Shown in pieces: positions 9,594 through 19,103 of a stretch of DNA of 64,000 bases; the stretch's first letter is position 1; the number at the start of each line of letters is the position of its first letter. The notes beneath the pieces are model-generated. The model was not told the origin of the DNA. It saw only the letters and a program-made list of their open reading frames with translations, and searched no databases. The position numbers and the translations under genes were made by a program. This DNA comes from Pelosinus fermentans DSM 17108. Lineage in GTDB: Bacteria > Bacillota > Negativicutes > DSM-13327. Location: positions 4,904,501 through 4,968,500 of the forward strand of contig NZ_AKVN02000001.1 of assembly GCF_000271485.2 (NCBI RefSeq), read 5' to 3'.

Positions 9594-9608
9594 GCAAGAT
9601 ACATGCCA
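9594..9608 (-). promoter_or_regulatory. Sigma-54 promoter of the EIIC-EIIB-EIIA operon
   Basis: Reading the minus strand, TGGCAT (9608-9603), five bases and TTGC (9597-9594) reproduce the -24/-12 consensus TGGCAC-N5-TTGC with one mismatch. Predicted transcript start is about 30 bp before the EIIC ATG. The wider segment ATTGGCATnnnnCTTGCAAAA also occurs upstream of the porin gene. Confidence 0.75.
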
Positions 9609-9697
9609 ATACGCAGTAAGTCTATAAAAAGAGGTCATTGCACGATTCTAATATAAAGGAAGTAAAGCCTTTATGGCTTATCCATCCCTTATTTTAC

Positions 9698-9714
9698 TTG
9701 GCGTCATGATGCAA
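9698..9714. promoter_or_regulatory. Candidate upstream activating site for the sigma-54 promoter
   Basis: TTGGCGTCATGATGCAA is a near-perfect dyad (GC-x-TCATGA-x-GC flanked by TTG/CAA) centred about 125 bp upstream of the predicted start, where LevR-type activators normally bind. It is a single copy, and no equivalent was found before the porin, so this is tentative. Confidence 0.3.
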
Positions 9715-9878
9715 TCCTCTCACCTTACTTACGATGTGTATTTATGTCTGGGATCATCTGTATTGCATTTACAGATGTTGGGTTATTTCTCAAGTAACGT
9801 GTATTATTTTTCATTGATGAAGTCTGTAACTGCCTAAAGAAAATTTCTGACGCGTTCTTTAAAATATATAAAACGAAT

Positions 9879-9976
9879 CGAACCACAAAGACGCGAAGGA
9901 CACAAAGGGTTTTATTTATATCTTTTTGTGGACTCCTTTGTGTGCCGCATCAGCGGCATTGTGCCTTTGTGGTTCA
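9879..9976. repeat. Interspersed inverted repeat, copy 1
   Basis: The left arm begins AACCACAAAGACGCGAAGGA and the right arm ends TGTGCCTTTGTGGTT, enclosing smaller hairpins (TGCCGC..GCGGCA). It belongs to the window-wide family of imperfect inverted repeats made of short CxCAGAG/CGCGAAG units. It lies between the bglA-type gene and the PTS operon; the rest of the 9552-10096 gap holds the sigma-54 promoter and the bglA terminator. Confidence 0.7.
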
Positions 9977-10025
9977 AAATTTCATCTTTTCCACCTATAA
10001 AACTTATACTTTGTCTACTTAATAT

Positions 10026-10077
10026 AAAGCCAAGATGGCTTGCCATAAACGATCATTTGGCAAGTTCTCTCGGCTTT
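10026..10077 (-). terminator. Stem-loop terminator of the GH1 gene
   Basis: AAAGCC..GCTTGCCA pairs with TGGCAAG..GGCTTT around an internal bulge. On the minus strand a TTTATATTAAG tail follows. It lies 20 bp after the GH1 stop and separates that gene from the PTS operon. Confidence 0.55.
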
Positions 10078-10096
10078 CATAAACATCCGGAATTTC

Positions 10097-11554
<1,458 letters not shown>

Positions 11555-11563
11555 TTAAGTTTG

Positions 11564-11596
11564 AAAAGACCGTTAACAACTTGTTAGCGGTCTTTT
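11564..11596 (-). terminator. Hairpin between porin and GH1 genes
   Basis: AAAAGACCG(T)TAACAA pairs with TTGTTAG(C)GGTCTTTT. The UCUUUU in the right arm could act as a U-tract, but no long U-run follows, so it may be a partial terminator that sets the porin:GH1 ratio. Located 12 bases after the porin stop. Confidence 0.6.
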
Positions 11597-11607
11597 GCAT
11601 ATGTGAA

Positions 11608-12873
11608 TTAGAAGTGAAGGTCAAACTGGGTCCGGAACAGTTTTCTATTGTATTCTGCAGCGGAATTAGAAATATTTACTTTTTGATCAGAGTAAATATT
11701 GGTCCATTGAATATTTTTCCCAACCACATAATCCACACCTACCATCCAGCCCCTGGAATCACTTTTCAATGAATCCCACTCATCATCATGGGATGGATCG
11801 CCATTGGCACCAAATTTGAAGAATCTGGCATACACTCCATAAGATCCTGTTTTATTCAAATCTGTTCCCTTGTAATCCAGTCTGATGTGATGAGTTTTGT
11901 TGAAATCATCAGCGTTGGTTTTCGCATACGTCCCTGTCAATTTCAGATCTTGGGCTATCTTTGCAGCAACTGTCAGGCCGCCCCAGCGACTCATTTGCTG
12001 TTCACCATCATCTTTATTGCCACCCAAGAGTAAGTTCATATTTACATTTTTCGCTATGTCTCCGTTAAAGTTTGCGCCGTAAATATTGGTATCATAAGCA
12101 TCCTTAAGACTTACTGCACCATTTCCTTGGGTAGGCTTGGCAGCAAATACACTCGTTTTAAACTTCCCTGTAGGAACATCCAGCCAAATCCCGGTTGCTT
12201 CATGACCCCACACCATATTATCCCCATACCCGAACCATTTTCGACCAGCTGCAACACCTACTTCACCAACAGAACCAGAGGCCCAGATTCTAAACCAGGT
12301 ACCATCCCCCTCATTGGTATCAGGAGGGTTTACGCCGCCCCAGCCGCTAGTCGTGTAGTCATGTCTTGTTTCACTTGCGAAATGTCCTTCCCATCGATCA
12401 TTGATTTTAGCAGTTCCTTCCAATGCCAAGAAATAATGCTTGTTACCGCCGCTAATATTATGACCATCACTGGTATCGCTGTCATATTTCCCGCGGACAA
12501 AGCCGCTCCATTTTACATTATCAACTTTATTTTCCACAGTCGTCATACGAGCACCCAATTTATCAAGCTCGCTGGCATATTCATTGGATAATCTTTCAAT
12601 AAGAGCTTTGTTGCCTGCATCAGCTTGATCAACTTTCGACATTGCCTTTGCTACGATAATCGCCATTTCATAACGGCTGATGGTTTTATCACCGCGAAAC
12701 GTTCCATCACCATACCCGTCTAAAATACCATCATGAGCCAACTTTGTAACAGCGTCATAAGACCAGTGTTTTGCAGGTACATCAGAGAAAGGATTTACTA
12801 CCGCTGCGAAGGACGTACCTGCTACACCAAGTATCATTGCAGCTGCCAGGGAAGCGACTAACTTTTTTTTCAT
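11608..12873 (-). CDS. Outer-membrane porin with N-terminal SLH domain
   Basis: A 421 aa protein. A signal peptide (MKKKLVASLAAAMILGVAGT..) is cleaved near residue 23. One SLH domain follows (about 26-85; FSDVPAKHWSYDAVTKLA, GYGDGTFRGDKTISRYEMA), then a short coiled coil (about 90-115) and a beta-strand-rich barrel of about 300 residues ending in FDLHF with the C-terminal Phe typical of outer-membrane proteins. In Negativicutes such SLH-porins span the outer membrane and tether it to peptidoglycan. A sigma-54 promoter almost identical to that of the PTS operon lies about 285 bp upstream, suggesting a beta-glucoside-inducible porin for the first step of uptake. The long leader is unexplained. 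Confidence 0.93.
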   Translation of the reverse strand: MKKKLVASLAAAMILGVAGTSFAAVVNPFSDVPAKHWSYDAVTKLAHDGILDGYGDGTFRGDKTISRYEMAIIVAKAMSKVDQADAGNKALIERLSNEYASELDKLGARMTTVENKVDNVKWSGFVRGKYDSDTSDGHNISGGNKHYFLALEGTAKINDRWEGHFASETRHDYTTSGWGGVNPPDTNEGDGTWFRIWASGSVGEVGVAAGRKWFGYGDNMVWGHEATGIWLDVPTGKFKTSVFAAKPTQGNGAVSLKDAYDTNIYGANFNGDIAKNVNMNLLLGGNKDDGEQQMSRWGGLTVAAKIAQDLKLTGTYAKTNADDFNKTHHIRLDYKGTDLNKTGSYGVYARFFKFGANGDPSHDDEWDSLKSDSRGWMVGVDYVVGKNIQWTNIYSDQKVNISNSAAEYNRKLFRTQFDLHF

Positions 12874-13157
12874 TTACAATCTCTCCTTAGGTTTAATTTA
12901 CCTGTTCATTGCTTGTACGACTGACCTTTATTGGAGAGGGATCTATCTAAGTTTCTACATTTCCTTACATCTCCCCTAACCAACAAGCTCATATCTACCA
13001 TTACCTCATTTACTGACCTTACGTCTAACATTAGGCCTCCTTCCTCGACCAGCATGATGCCATTAATGAACTTCATAAAAAGCTCTGGCATTGCCCTATG
13101 TTTCTTGGATTCAATCGTTCTCTTTATAATTGCTTTTTACATTCACTCTTACTTTTT

Positions 13158-13172
13158 GCAAGTACTATGCCA
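13158..13172 (-). promoter_or_regulatory. Sigma-54 promoter upstream of the porin gene
   Basis: On the minus strand TGGCAT (13172-13167), five bases, TTGC (13161-13158). The extended match ATTGGCAT-n4-CTTGCAAAA is shared with the PTS promoter at 9608-9594. Predicted start near 13146 gives a leader of about 270 nt before the porin ATG. Other contents of the 12874-13539 gap are a terminator hairpin at 13271-13294 and a repeat copy at 13425-13490. Confidence 0.72.
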
Positions 13173-13270
13173 ATGTTTTTAAAAGAATCTTTCATCTTTA
13201 AAGAAAAGTTCAAGAATGGCTCTTTCCTATAAAGGATACAAGCCTTGGGGGCCTTTTAAAAAATGAAAAA

Positions 13271-13294
13271 GCTGCCAAAATATGTATTGGCAGC
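13271..13294 (-). terminator. Intrinsic terminator downstream of the L,D-transpeptidase gene
   Basis: GCTGCCAA and TTGGCAGC form a perfect 8 bp stem with an 8-base loop. On the minus strand it is followed by TTTTTCATTTTTT, a good U-tract. It would stop transcripts from 13875-13540 before the porin promoter. Confidence 0.8.
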
Positions 13295-13424
13295 ATGAAA
13301 TGATCTTCCGGCAAAAGATGTGTGTATTTTTCTAAATTTGAATGTGTATTCTTTTCGTCCTTTTTTCACTCTTTTACATCACATAGTGTATTAACTTTGG
13401 CAATTACAATATTCATCGAAAACG

Positions 13425-13490
13425 GAGACCACAGAGGCGCAGAGAAGAGAGAGAGAGGTGATAGAAATACACTCTGCTCTCTGTGCCCAG
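13425..13490. repeat. Interspersed inverted repeat, copy 2
   Basis: Contains GACCACAGAGGCGCAGAGA on the left and CTCTGCTCTCTGTGCCC on the right, the CAGAG-type subfamily. It lies 50 bp after the L,D-transpeptidase stop. Confidence 0.65.
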
Positions 13491-13539
13491 CATACTCTTA
13501 GAAGATATAACGTCTCAATATGATAAGAAAATGCTAAAA

Positions 13540-13875
13540 CTAATATTGAATTCTTACTGGGGTACCGATAGATACCAACCGAGATAGTACAAGAACATCA
13601 TTATTATGCATACGAATGCAGCCATGAGATACCGTCTTACCAATTGATGATGGATTATTGGTTCCATGGATTCCATAATGAGGAATATTTAACCCCATCC
13701 ACATAACGCCAAATGCTCCACCCGGATTTGCCATCTTGCTCGCAATGTAATAGTTACCGATTGGTGTTGGAGTATTTTTTTTACCAACACCAACAGGGAA
13801 AGCTCGGACTTGGGAACCATCCCGATAGAGGGTAAGTCGCTTGGCTGACAAATTTACAGTAATTGAATACGCCAA
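13540..13875 (-). CDS. YkuD-type L,D-transpeptidase (catalytic domain only)
   Basis: A 111 aa protein consisting almost entirely of the YkuD fold. The catalytic motif HGIHG...SHGCIRM is complete, with the nucleophilic Cys in [11 protein letters not shown]. The family makes 3-3 peptidoglycan cross-links or attaches proteins to peptidoglycan. There is no signal peptide or LysM domain, so export is unexplained; many Firmicute short homologues share this. The start is TTG at 13875 after GAGGAGGTGA. It stands alone, closed by the terminator at 13294-13271. Confidence 0.88.
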   Translation of the reverse strand: MAYSITVNLSAKRLTLYRDGSQVRAFPVGVGKKNTPTPIGNYYIASKMANPGGAFGVMWMGLNIPHYGIHGTNNPSSIGKTVSHGCIRMHNNDVLVLSRLVSIGTPVRIQY

Positions 13876-13993
13876 TTTATCACCTCCTCTATAACATATG
13901 CAAGTGGGCTATATAATGCCTAATCCAAAAACATAATTCTATTATGTAATATTTACCTGACAGATCCTGTCATTCTATATGACATAATAGATA

Positions 13994-14038
13994 GCATAAA
14001 AAATAGTCTGCTATCCAGGCAGACCATTTTTTATATGC
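13994..14038 (-). terminator. Intrinsic terminator after the glutamate-synthase-like gene
   Basis: GCATAAAAAATAGTCTGC pairs with GCAGACCATTTTTTATATGC around a short loop. A/T-rich outer arms give U-runs on both strands. It sits 27 bp past the stop at 14065. Confidence 0.8.
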
Positions 14039-14064
14039 TAAATAGCTATCATCAGAAAACTATT

Positions 14065-15753
14065 TCACTTATAATTCTTATAGTTAGCGATCAAGTGTTT
14101 CTTCTTCTGTGCAGGAAGCTCAATCTTTTTTTGGAATGGAGACTTTATATACGTATCGATAACTCTCCACATTAGTTTATTTTCTTCCTTTAATTCCTTA
14201 ATTAATTGTATATGCTCTTCAACCAAGCTTTTATCTAAGGCGGTATTGGATTCCTGGTTCTCTGCGTTGTTCCCAGCTACTCCCAGATCTTTTAAAGTAC
14301 TCCTGCTTTTTCTTTGATCCATTTGCTTTCTTATTTTCTGAACCCTTTGATTTGCCATAGGCTCTTGCAATACACTCCTTACTCCTGTAATTTCAGCAGA
14401 AAGCGAATCTAATGCCACAAGATCATCAGCGCTAAGCTCTTTTAAAGATGCCTTGCCTAAGGCGCGCATTGCTTCTTCCATTTCCAAAATCATGGATGTC
14501 AGCACATTTTCCACGCTGGTTGCAGCTTGATTAATATTAAGCTGCGTTTTTGTTGGGGAGTTATAATAGACCAATGTGGTGGGTGGCTCCCAAGGGATTA
14601 CTTTTTCAAGTTGATTATGCCCTAGAGCAAAAAGAGGTACCGTCGCTAAATAAATTGCATCCGCTCCTAAAGCCAATGCTTTGAGGCATTGGCCAGGTGT
14701 AAAGTAACCGCCGGATATGATAATACTAACAGTGCTTCCCTGCAAAAAGCGTTTTGCACGTATTAGTGCAAGCAGGCTGGGTATGCCAAAATCATCCTGT
14801 TTGGTGGGTACTGTCGCATGAGATCCTCCCTCAGCCCCATCAATCACAATGGCATCAAAACCTAGTTCAACAGCAACAGAGAGCTCTTCTTCAAGACGGT
14901 CTGTCGCCATGATCTTTAATGCTATGGGAATCCCTTTTGCTCTTTGACGCAGCTTTTTCATAAAATTAGGCCAATCCTCAGGCTTCTGAACTCCCGGAGG
15001 CGCATTTAGAGCTACAGCAGGCTCGCCAGGTTCCAAACCGCCAAGGATGCGTGCTCTGCCCGCAAGCTCTGAAGCCTCTATGGTGGCGACCCCTATATCT
15101 GATCCTTGTCCCATTTGTACTTCTAGCATATCAGCAGAAGTAATTTGTTCATTCGTTCTCCCGCCCCATGACCAACGACAAATTTGTAATACGAACTTAC
15201 CCGCTTCACCTGGCTCCTCGGGTAAAAAAGGACCTTCTCCAGAATTCGTAGCAGTTTGCAATGTTTTTGATGCTCTAGCCAATGCCAGCTTTGCTTCTTC
15301 GCTAAGTGCCAGTCCATAGGCCATAGCACCAATCATGAGAGGGATCTTTATCATCAGCGGTTTTTCTGCATTGCTGCCAATCACTACACTCATATCAATT
15401 TGCGCACTTTCAGGCAAGGATAATTGCGTCATTTGACGAGGAGAAAACATTAGCTGGTCATATCCCAGAAAATGCTTCGGCGACCCTAGAGGACGTGTTA
15501 ACACTTTACCACTTTGCGCCCGCAAACTCATCTCAATGAAATTAATTACTGAAAAGCGCTTTAATGACGGCAGTGTCTCAGCAACATTCTGCGTATAATC
15601 ATCCGAGAGCAGCTTTTTCACTGCATCATTTGCGACGATTTTAATAATATAACGCATAATTGGTTTTATTAAAATTAGAGCTGCGATTAACGCAAAAACT
15701 ACTAAAAAGAATATTAAAAACGGCCAGTTTATAGAAGGTATAACAATTTGCAT
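14065..15753 (-). CDS. Membrane-anchored glutamate synthase-domain (FMN-binding GltS-type) protein
   Basis: About 562 aa. One N-terminal membrane segment (INWPFLIFFLVVFALIAALI) is followed by the FMN-binding synthase domain of glutamate synthase (about 100-430): AYGLALSEEAK, IDGAEGGSHATVP, IIISGGYFTPGQCLKALALG and GADAIYLAT are typical barrel motifs. The amidotransferase domain and the Fe-S/NADPH subunit of true GOGAT are absent, so it is one of the stand-alone archaeal/clostridial-type homologues whose reaction is not settled. The C-terminal 90 residues are charged and helical. I chose ATG at 15753; an in-frame TTG at 15777 is possible. Monocistronic between two repeat/terminator regions. 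Confidence 0.8.
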   Translation of the reverse strand: MQIVIPSINWPFLIFFLVVFALIAALILIKPIMRYIIKIVANDAVKKLLSDDYTQNVAETLPSLKRFSVINFIEMSLRAQSGKVLTRPLGSPKHFLGYDQLMFSPRQMTQLSLPESAQIDMSVVIGSNAEKPLMIKIPLMIGAMAYGLALSEEAKLALARASKTLQTATNSGEGPFLPEEPGEAGKFVLQICRWSWGGRTNEQITSADMLEVQMGQGSDIGVATIEASELAGRARILGGLEPGEPAVALNAPPGVQKPEDWPNFMKKLRQRAKGIPIALKIMATDRLEEELSVAVELGFDAIVIDGAEGGSHATVPTKQDDFGIPSLLALIRAKRFLQGSTVSIIISGGYFTPGQCLKALALGADAIYLATVPLFALGHNQLEKVIPWEPPTTLVYYNSPTKTQLNINQAATSVENVLTSMILEMEEAMRALGKASLKELSADDLVALDSLSAEITGVRSVLQEPMANQRVQKIRKQMDQRKSRSTLKDLGVAGNNAENQESNTALDKSLVEEHIQLIKELKEENKLMWRVIDTYIKSPFQKKIELPAQKKKHLIANYKNYK

Positions 15754-15877
15754 CTCTTTTTCCCCAATTATTTTCAAGCATTTTTCTAATTCCTTGTACT
15801 CTAGTATTCGATTTTCCAGGAAAAATTAAACCCTTCCTTTAAGAAAAAGGTTCCTTAAAAGTCAATAAAACATAAAG

Positions 15878-15962
15878 GAACCACAGAGGCGCAGAGAACA
15901 CTGAGAAAGAATAGATACTTCTATGTGTCCTCTGTGAATCTCTGCGCCCTCTGTGTTTAACG
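15878..15962. repeat. Interspersed inverted repeat, copy 3
   Basis: Left arm GGAACCACAGAGGCGCAGAG, right arm ATCTCTGCGCCCTCTGTG. It lies in the divergent gap between the glutamate-synthase-like gene and the peptide transporter operon. The rest of the 15754-16232 gap holds the structured leader described separately. Confidence 0.7.
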
Positions 15963-16058
15963 TTCTCTATTTTCTAAGCTTACGATAAAATCTTACAATG
16001 GCATAAAACAAGGCATCGCCCCCATGGGTATTAAAAAAATGTAGAATAAGAATACTAT

Positions 16059-16158
16059 CTCTTAGAAGGACTTTAAAACATTTTTATAGAATCAGTATCA
16101 TACCTTTAAAGCTTTATCAAGATAAAAAGGATACTCATAAGTCCACTTCATCTAAGAG
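16059..16158 (+). ncRNA. Candidate structured leader (riboswitch- or attenuator-like) of the peptide transporter operon
   Basis: Nested complementary segments are visible: CTCTTAGA (16059-16066) with TCTAAGAG (16151-16158); GGACTT (16068-16073) with AAGTCC (16139-16144); AGTATC (16094-16099) with GATACT (16130-16135); and a small inner stem TTAT/ATAA. It is followed after 17 bases by a terminator-like hairpin and then the first gene. I do not recognise a known riboswitch class. Regulation is inferred from this arrangement only. Confidence 0.4.
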
Positions 16159-16175
16159 AGTCTATCATTAATCAT

Positions 16176-16204
16176 AAAAAGGTATACAGTAAGTATGCCT
16201 TTTT
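16176..16204 (+). terminator. Terminator-like hairpin just before the transporter operon
   Basis: AAAAAGGTATAC and GTATGCCTTTTT pair around AGTAA, ending in a U-run (TTTTTATTG). It lies 28 bp before the start codon and downstream of the structured leader, which suggests attenuation of the operon. Confidence 0.5.
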
Positions 16205-16232
16205 ATTGTATTCAGGAAGGAGAGTCCCCTAT

Positions 16233-17165
16233 TTGCTACGCTACATGCTAATCCGCATCTTTAATTCTCTGTTAGTCCTGCTCGCCATCATTACGATTAC
16301 ATTTTTCTTAATGCATGCCATCCCAGGCGGACCTTTTACTAGCGAAAAGAATATTCCTGCAGCTGTTTTGAAAAATATTGAAGAGCGTTATCGCCTGCAT
16401 GACCCATTATGGAAACAATACATAGACTATTTGGGTAATCTGATTCGCTTTGACTTAGGGCCTTCCTTTAAGTACGCAGGCCGTACGGTTAACGATCTCA
16501 TTCGTGAAAGCTTTCCTGTCTCCTTGCAGTTGGGTGTGGTGAGCATTGCTTTATCTATTTTATTAGGAATTCCCGCTGGTGCCATAGCAGCCCTGCGCCA
16601 AAATAAGTGGCAGGATTATGCTACTATGTTCTTTGCCACCTTAGGTGTCTCTGTACCTAGTTTTGTTCTTGCTACCCTGCTTATCTATATTTTTGCAATC
16701 AAACTTTCCTTATTGCCTGCTGCCATGTGGGGCGGTATTACCTATATGATTTTACCAGCCTTAACCCTCGCGGGACAGCCGACAGCTTTCATCGCCCGGC
16801 TTACCCGCTCCAGCATGTTAGAAGTCCTGGCCCAGGATTATATTAAGACAGCCCGGGCAAAGGGGCTGTCTCCGTTCCTCATTCTCTACCGTCATGCACT
16901 GAAAAACGCCTTAATTCCAGTCATTACCTATATCGGTCCTATGGCTGCAGGGATTCTGACGGGAAGTTTTATTATTGAAAATATCTTTGCGATTCCTGGT
17001 TTAGGACGGCATTTCGTTACCAGTATCTACAACCGGGACTATACCGTAATTCTCGGTGTGACCATATTTTACAGCGTCTTGATTATTGGTTTAAATTTAA
17101 TCGTGGATCTGATCTATCCGCTGCTCAATCCCCGTATTAAACTAAACGGGAAACAGGGGGAATAA
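16233..17165 (+). CDS. Oligopeptide/dipeptide ABC transporter permease (DppB/OppB-like)
   Basis: A 310 aa inner-membrane permease with about six hydrophobic segments. It begins MLRYMLIRIFNSLLVLLAII, and carries the family's ATPase-coupling (EAA) loop SMLEVLAQDYIKTARAKGLS around residue 200. It forms the channel with the following DppC-like protein. The open frame runs nine codons further upstream, but TTG at 16233 follows AGGAAGGAG and starts exactly as other DppB proteins do. First gene of an operon with permease, two ATPases, a hydrolase, a binding protein and two peptidases. The next gene starts 5 bp after its stop. Confidence 0.92.
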   Translation: MLRYMLIRIFNSLLVLLAIITITFFLMHAIPGGPFTSEKNIPAAVLKNIEERYRLHDPLWKQYIDYLGNLIRFDLGPSFKYAGRTVNDLIRESFPVSLQLGVVSIALSILLGIPAGAIAALRQNKWQDYATMFFATLGVSVPSFVLATLLIYIFAIKLSLLPAAMWGGITYMILPALTLAGQPTAFIARLTRSSMLEVLAQDYIKTARAKGLSPFLILYRHALKNALIPVITYIGPMAAGILTGSFIIENIFAIPGLGRHFVTSIYNRDYTVILGVTIFYSVLIIGLNLIVDLIYPLLNPRIKLNGKQGE

Positions 17166-17170
17166 CAGCA

Positions 17171-18082
17171 ATGAATCTTACTAGTCACTCATTTGAACCC
17201 ATCCTGCAAAAGGATGCTGCCGCAAATCATATCCGTCCTAGTATGACCTATCGGCAAGATGCCTGGCGCCGTTTGAAAAAAAATAAACTTGCCATGTTTG
17301 GACTTTATGCCATACTGCTCATCCTTCTTATTGCCCTTGCAGGTCCCTGGCTTTCTTCCCTTTCTTACTCTGACCAAGATCTCATGGCAACCAACCAATC
17401 TCCCAGCGCTGAGCACTGGTTCGGTACGGATAATCTGGGTCGGGATTTGTTCATTCGTGTTCTGTACGGTGCACGAATCTCTCTGTCCATCGGTATTGTT
17501 GCCAGCATCCTAAATCTTACCATCGGTGTAATTTATGGAGGTATCGCCGGATTTTTGGGCGGACGTATTGATAAAGTCATGATGAATATCGTTGACATCT
17601 TATATGGTATACCTGTCTTGCTGTATGTAATATTGCTAATGGTAGTCTTAGAACCTGGCCTAATCAATATTTTTATCGCATTGGGCATTGCGTACTGGCT
17701 GCGCATGGCACGGATTGTCCGCGGTCAGATTCTGAGTCTGAAAGAACAAGACTATGTACTTGCAGCAAGAACTCTTGGAGCAGGCAGCTGGCGAATTTTA
17801 TTCCACCATTTGCTTCCTAACAGTATGGGTCCCATTATCATTACCATGACACTGGCGATTCCCGAAGCCATCTTTACCGAAGCCTTCTTAAGCTTTATTG
17901 GCTTAGGAGTTGCCGCTCCTATGGCCAGCTGGGGAGTGTTGGCCTCTGAGGGAATTACCAGTTTGCGCTCCTATCCGTTCCAATTGTTCTTCCCAGCTAT
18001 GGCAATCAGCATCACCATGCTGGCATTTAATTTTTTAGGGGATGGGCTGCGGGATGCCTTAGATCCCAGAGTACGGCGTTAG
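17171..18082 (+). CDS. Oligopeptide/dipeptide ABC transporter permease (DppC/OppC-like)
   Basis: A 303 aa second permease of the importer. A cytoplasmic N-terminal stretch of about 40 residues precedes about six membrane segments. Family motifs HWFGTDNLGRDLFIRVLYGA (about 80-100) and the coupling loop around LKEQDYVLAARTLGAG (about 200) are intact. It pairs with the DppB-like subunit, 5 bp upstream, and is followed 10 bp later by the first ATPase. Substrate class is peptides or nickel by family; the peptidase neighbours favour peptides. Confidence 0.93.
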   Translation: MNLTSHSFEPILQKDAAANHIRPSMTYRQDAWRRLKKNKLAMFGLYAILLILLIALAGPWLSSLSYSDQDLMATNQSPSAEHWFGTDNLGRDLFIRVLYGARISLSIGIVASILNLTIGVIYGGIAGFLGGRIDKVMMNIVDILYGIPVLLYVILLMVVLEPGLINIFIALGIAYWLRMARIVRGQILSLKEQDYVLAARTLGAGSWRILFHHLLPNSMGPIIITMTLAIPEAIFTEAFLSFIGLGVAAPMASWGVLASEGITSLRSYPFQLFFPAMAISITMLAFNFLGDGLRDALDPRVRR

Positions 18083-18092
18083 GAGGTATAGA

Positions 18093-19103
18093 ATGAATAG
18101 TAACCCATTGCTTACAGTAGAAGAATTAACCGTGTCTTTTGATACCTATGCAGGTGAAGTAAAGGCAGTGGATAATATTAGTTTTCAGGTTTACCCAGGA
18201 GAAGCTATCGGCATCGTTGGCGAATCAGGCTGCGGCAAAAGTGTTACTGCCCATTCCATTATGCAGCTTATTCCTACGCCTCCTGGCCGCTATGCCAAAG
18301 GCAAAATCCTTTTTGGAAAAGATGATCTATTGCAGAAATCTGAGGAAGAAATGTCAAAAATCAGGGGCAATGATATCAGTATTATTTTTCAAGATGCTAT
18401 GACGTCATTAAACCCGGTCCTTACGATTGGAATGCAGATTGGTGAATCCCTGCAGCTGCATCAGCATATGAATAAACAGGCTGCCTATGCACGGGCGATA
18501 GAAATGCTGCGTCTGGTCGGCATACCATCTCCCGAGGAGAGGATTAAAGAATATCCCCATCAATTCAGCGGCGGTATGCGCCAGCGGGTCATGATTGCCA
18601 TGGCCCTCTCCTGTAATCCGAAACTATTGATTGCCGACGAGCCTACTACAGCCCTGGACGTTACGATACAAGCACAAATTTTAGATTTAATGAAAGATCT
18701 TCAGGGGAAACTAAATACCTCCATAATTTTAATTTCCCATGATCTTGGGGCCATTGCCAGTCTGTGCAGCCGTGTCATTGTAATGTATGCAGGTAAAATT
18801 GCAGAAGCAGGTACGGCAATGGACATATTTCACCAGCCCCAGCATCCTTATACTTGGGGACTCTTACAATCCTTACCTCGCATCGATATGATACAGAAAC
18901 AAAAACTCGCGATCATTCCCGGCCAGCCTCCTGATCTTTTGTCACCACCCACCGGATGCCCCTTTCATCCCCGCTGCACTCACGCCATGTCTATCTGTCA
19001 GGAGCATTATCCTGAAACAACAGTGCTGACTAAGGAGCATATGGTACACTGTTGGCTGCAGCATCCCGATGCACCTAAGCCAAAACGGGAGGCAACAGCC
19101 TAA
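18093..19103 (+). CDS. Oligopeptide/dipeptide ABC transporter ATPase (DppD/OppD-like)
   Basis: A 336 aa cytoplasmic ATPase. Walker A GESGCGKS (about 43-50), Q-loop [12 protein letters not shown], signature FSGGMRQRV, Walker [15 protein letters not shown] and the switch His in ILISHDLGA are all present. The C-terminal oligopeptide extension includes [16 protein letters not shown], where Cys residues may bind an Fe-S cluster in this family. It functions as a heterodimer with the next gene, whose ATG overlaps its TAA by one base, indicating translational coupling. Confidence 0.94.
   Translation: MNSNPLLTVEELTVSFDTYAGEVKAVDNISFQVYPGEAIGIVGESGCGKSVTAHSIMQLIPTPPGRYAKGKILFGKDDLLQKSEEEMSKIRGNDISIIFQDAMTSLNPVLTIGMQIGESLQLHQHMNKQAAYARAIEMLRLVGIPSPEERIKEYPHQFSGGMRQRVMIAMALSCNPKLLIADEPTTALDVTIQAQILDLMKDLQGKLNTSIILISHDLGAIASLCSRVIVMYAGKIAEAGTAMDIFHQPQHPYTWGLLQSLPRIDMIQKQKLAIIPGQPPDLLSPPTGCPFHPRCTHAMSICQEHYPETTVLTKEHMVHCWLQHPDAPKPKREATA

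Noticed and set aside
11805-11819. Sigma-54-like TGGCAC-N5-TTGA on the plus strand
   Set aside because: It lies inside the porin coding region, points antisense, has no gene downstream and misses the -12 GC.
12906-13091. 61-codon minus-strand frame in the porin leader
   Set aside because: No convincing RBS and no recognisable sequence; treated as leader.
13271-13294. Upstream activating site for the porin sigma-54 promoter
   Set aside because: Distance fits, but the stem is followed by TTTTTCATTTTTT on the minus strand, which makes it an ordinary terminator of the L,D-transpeptidase gene.
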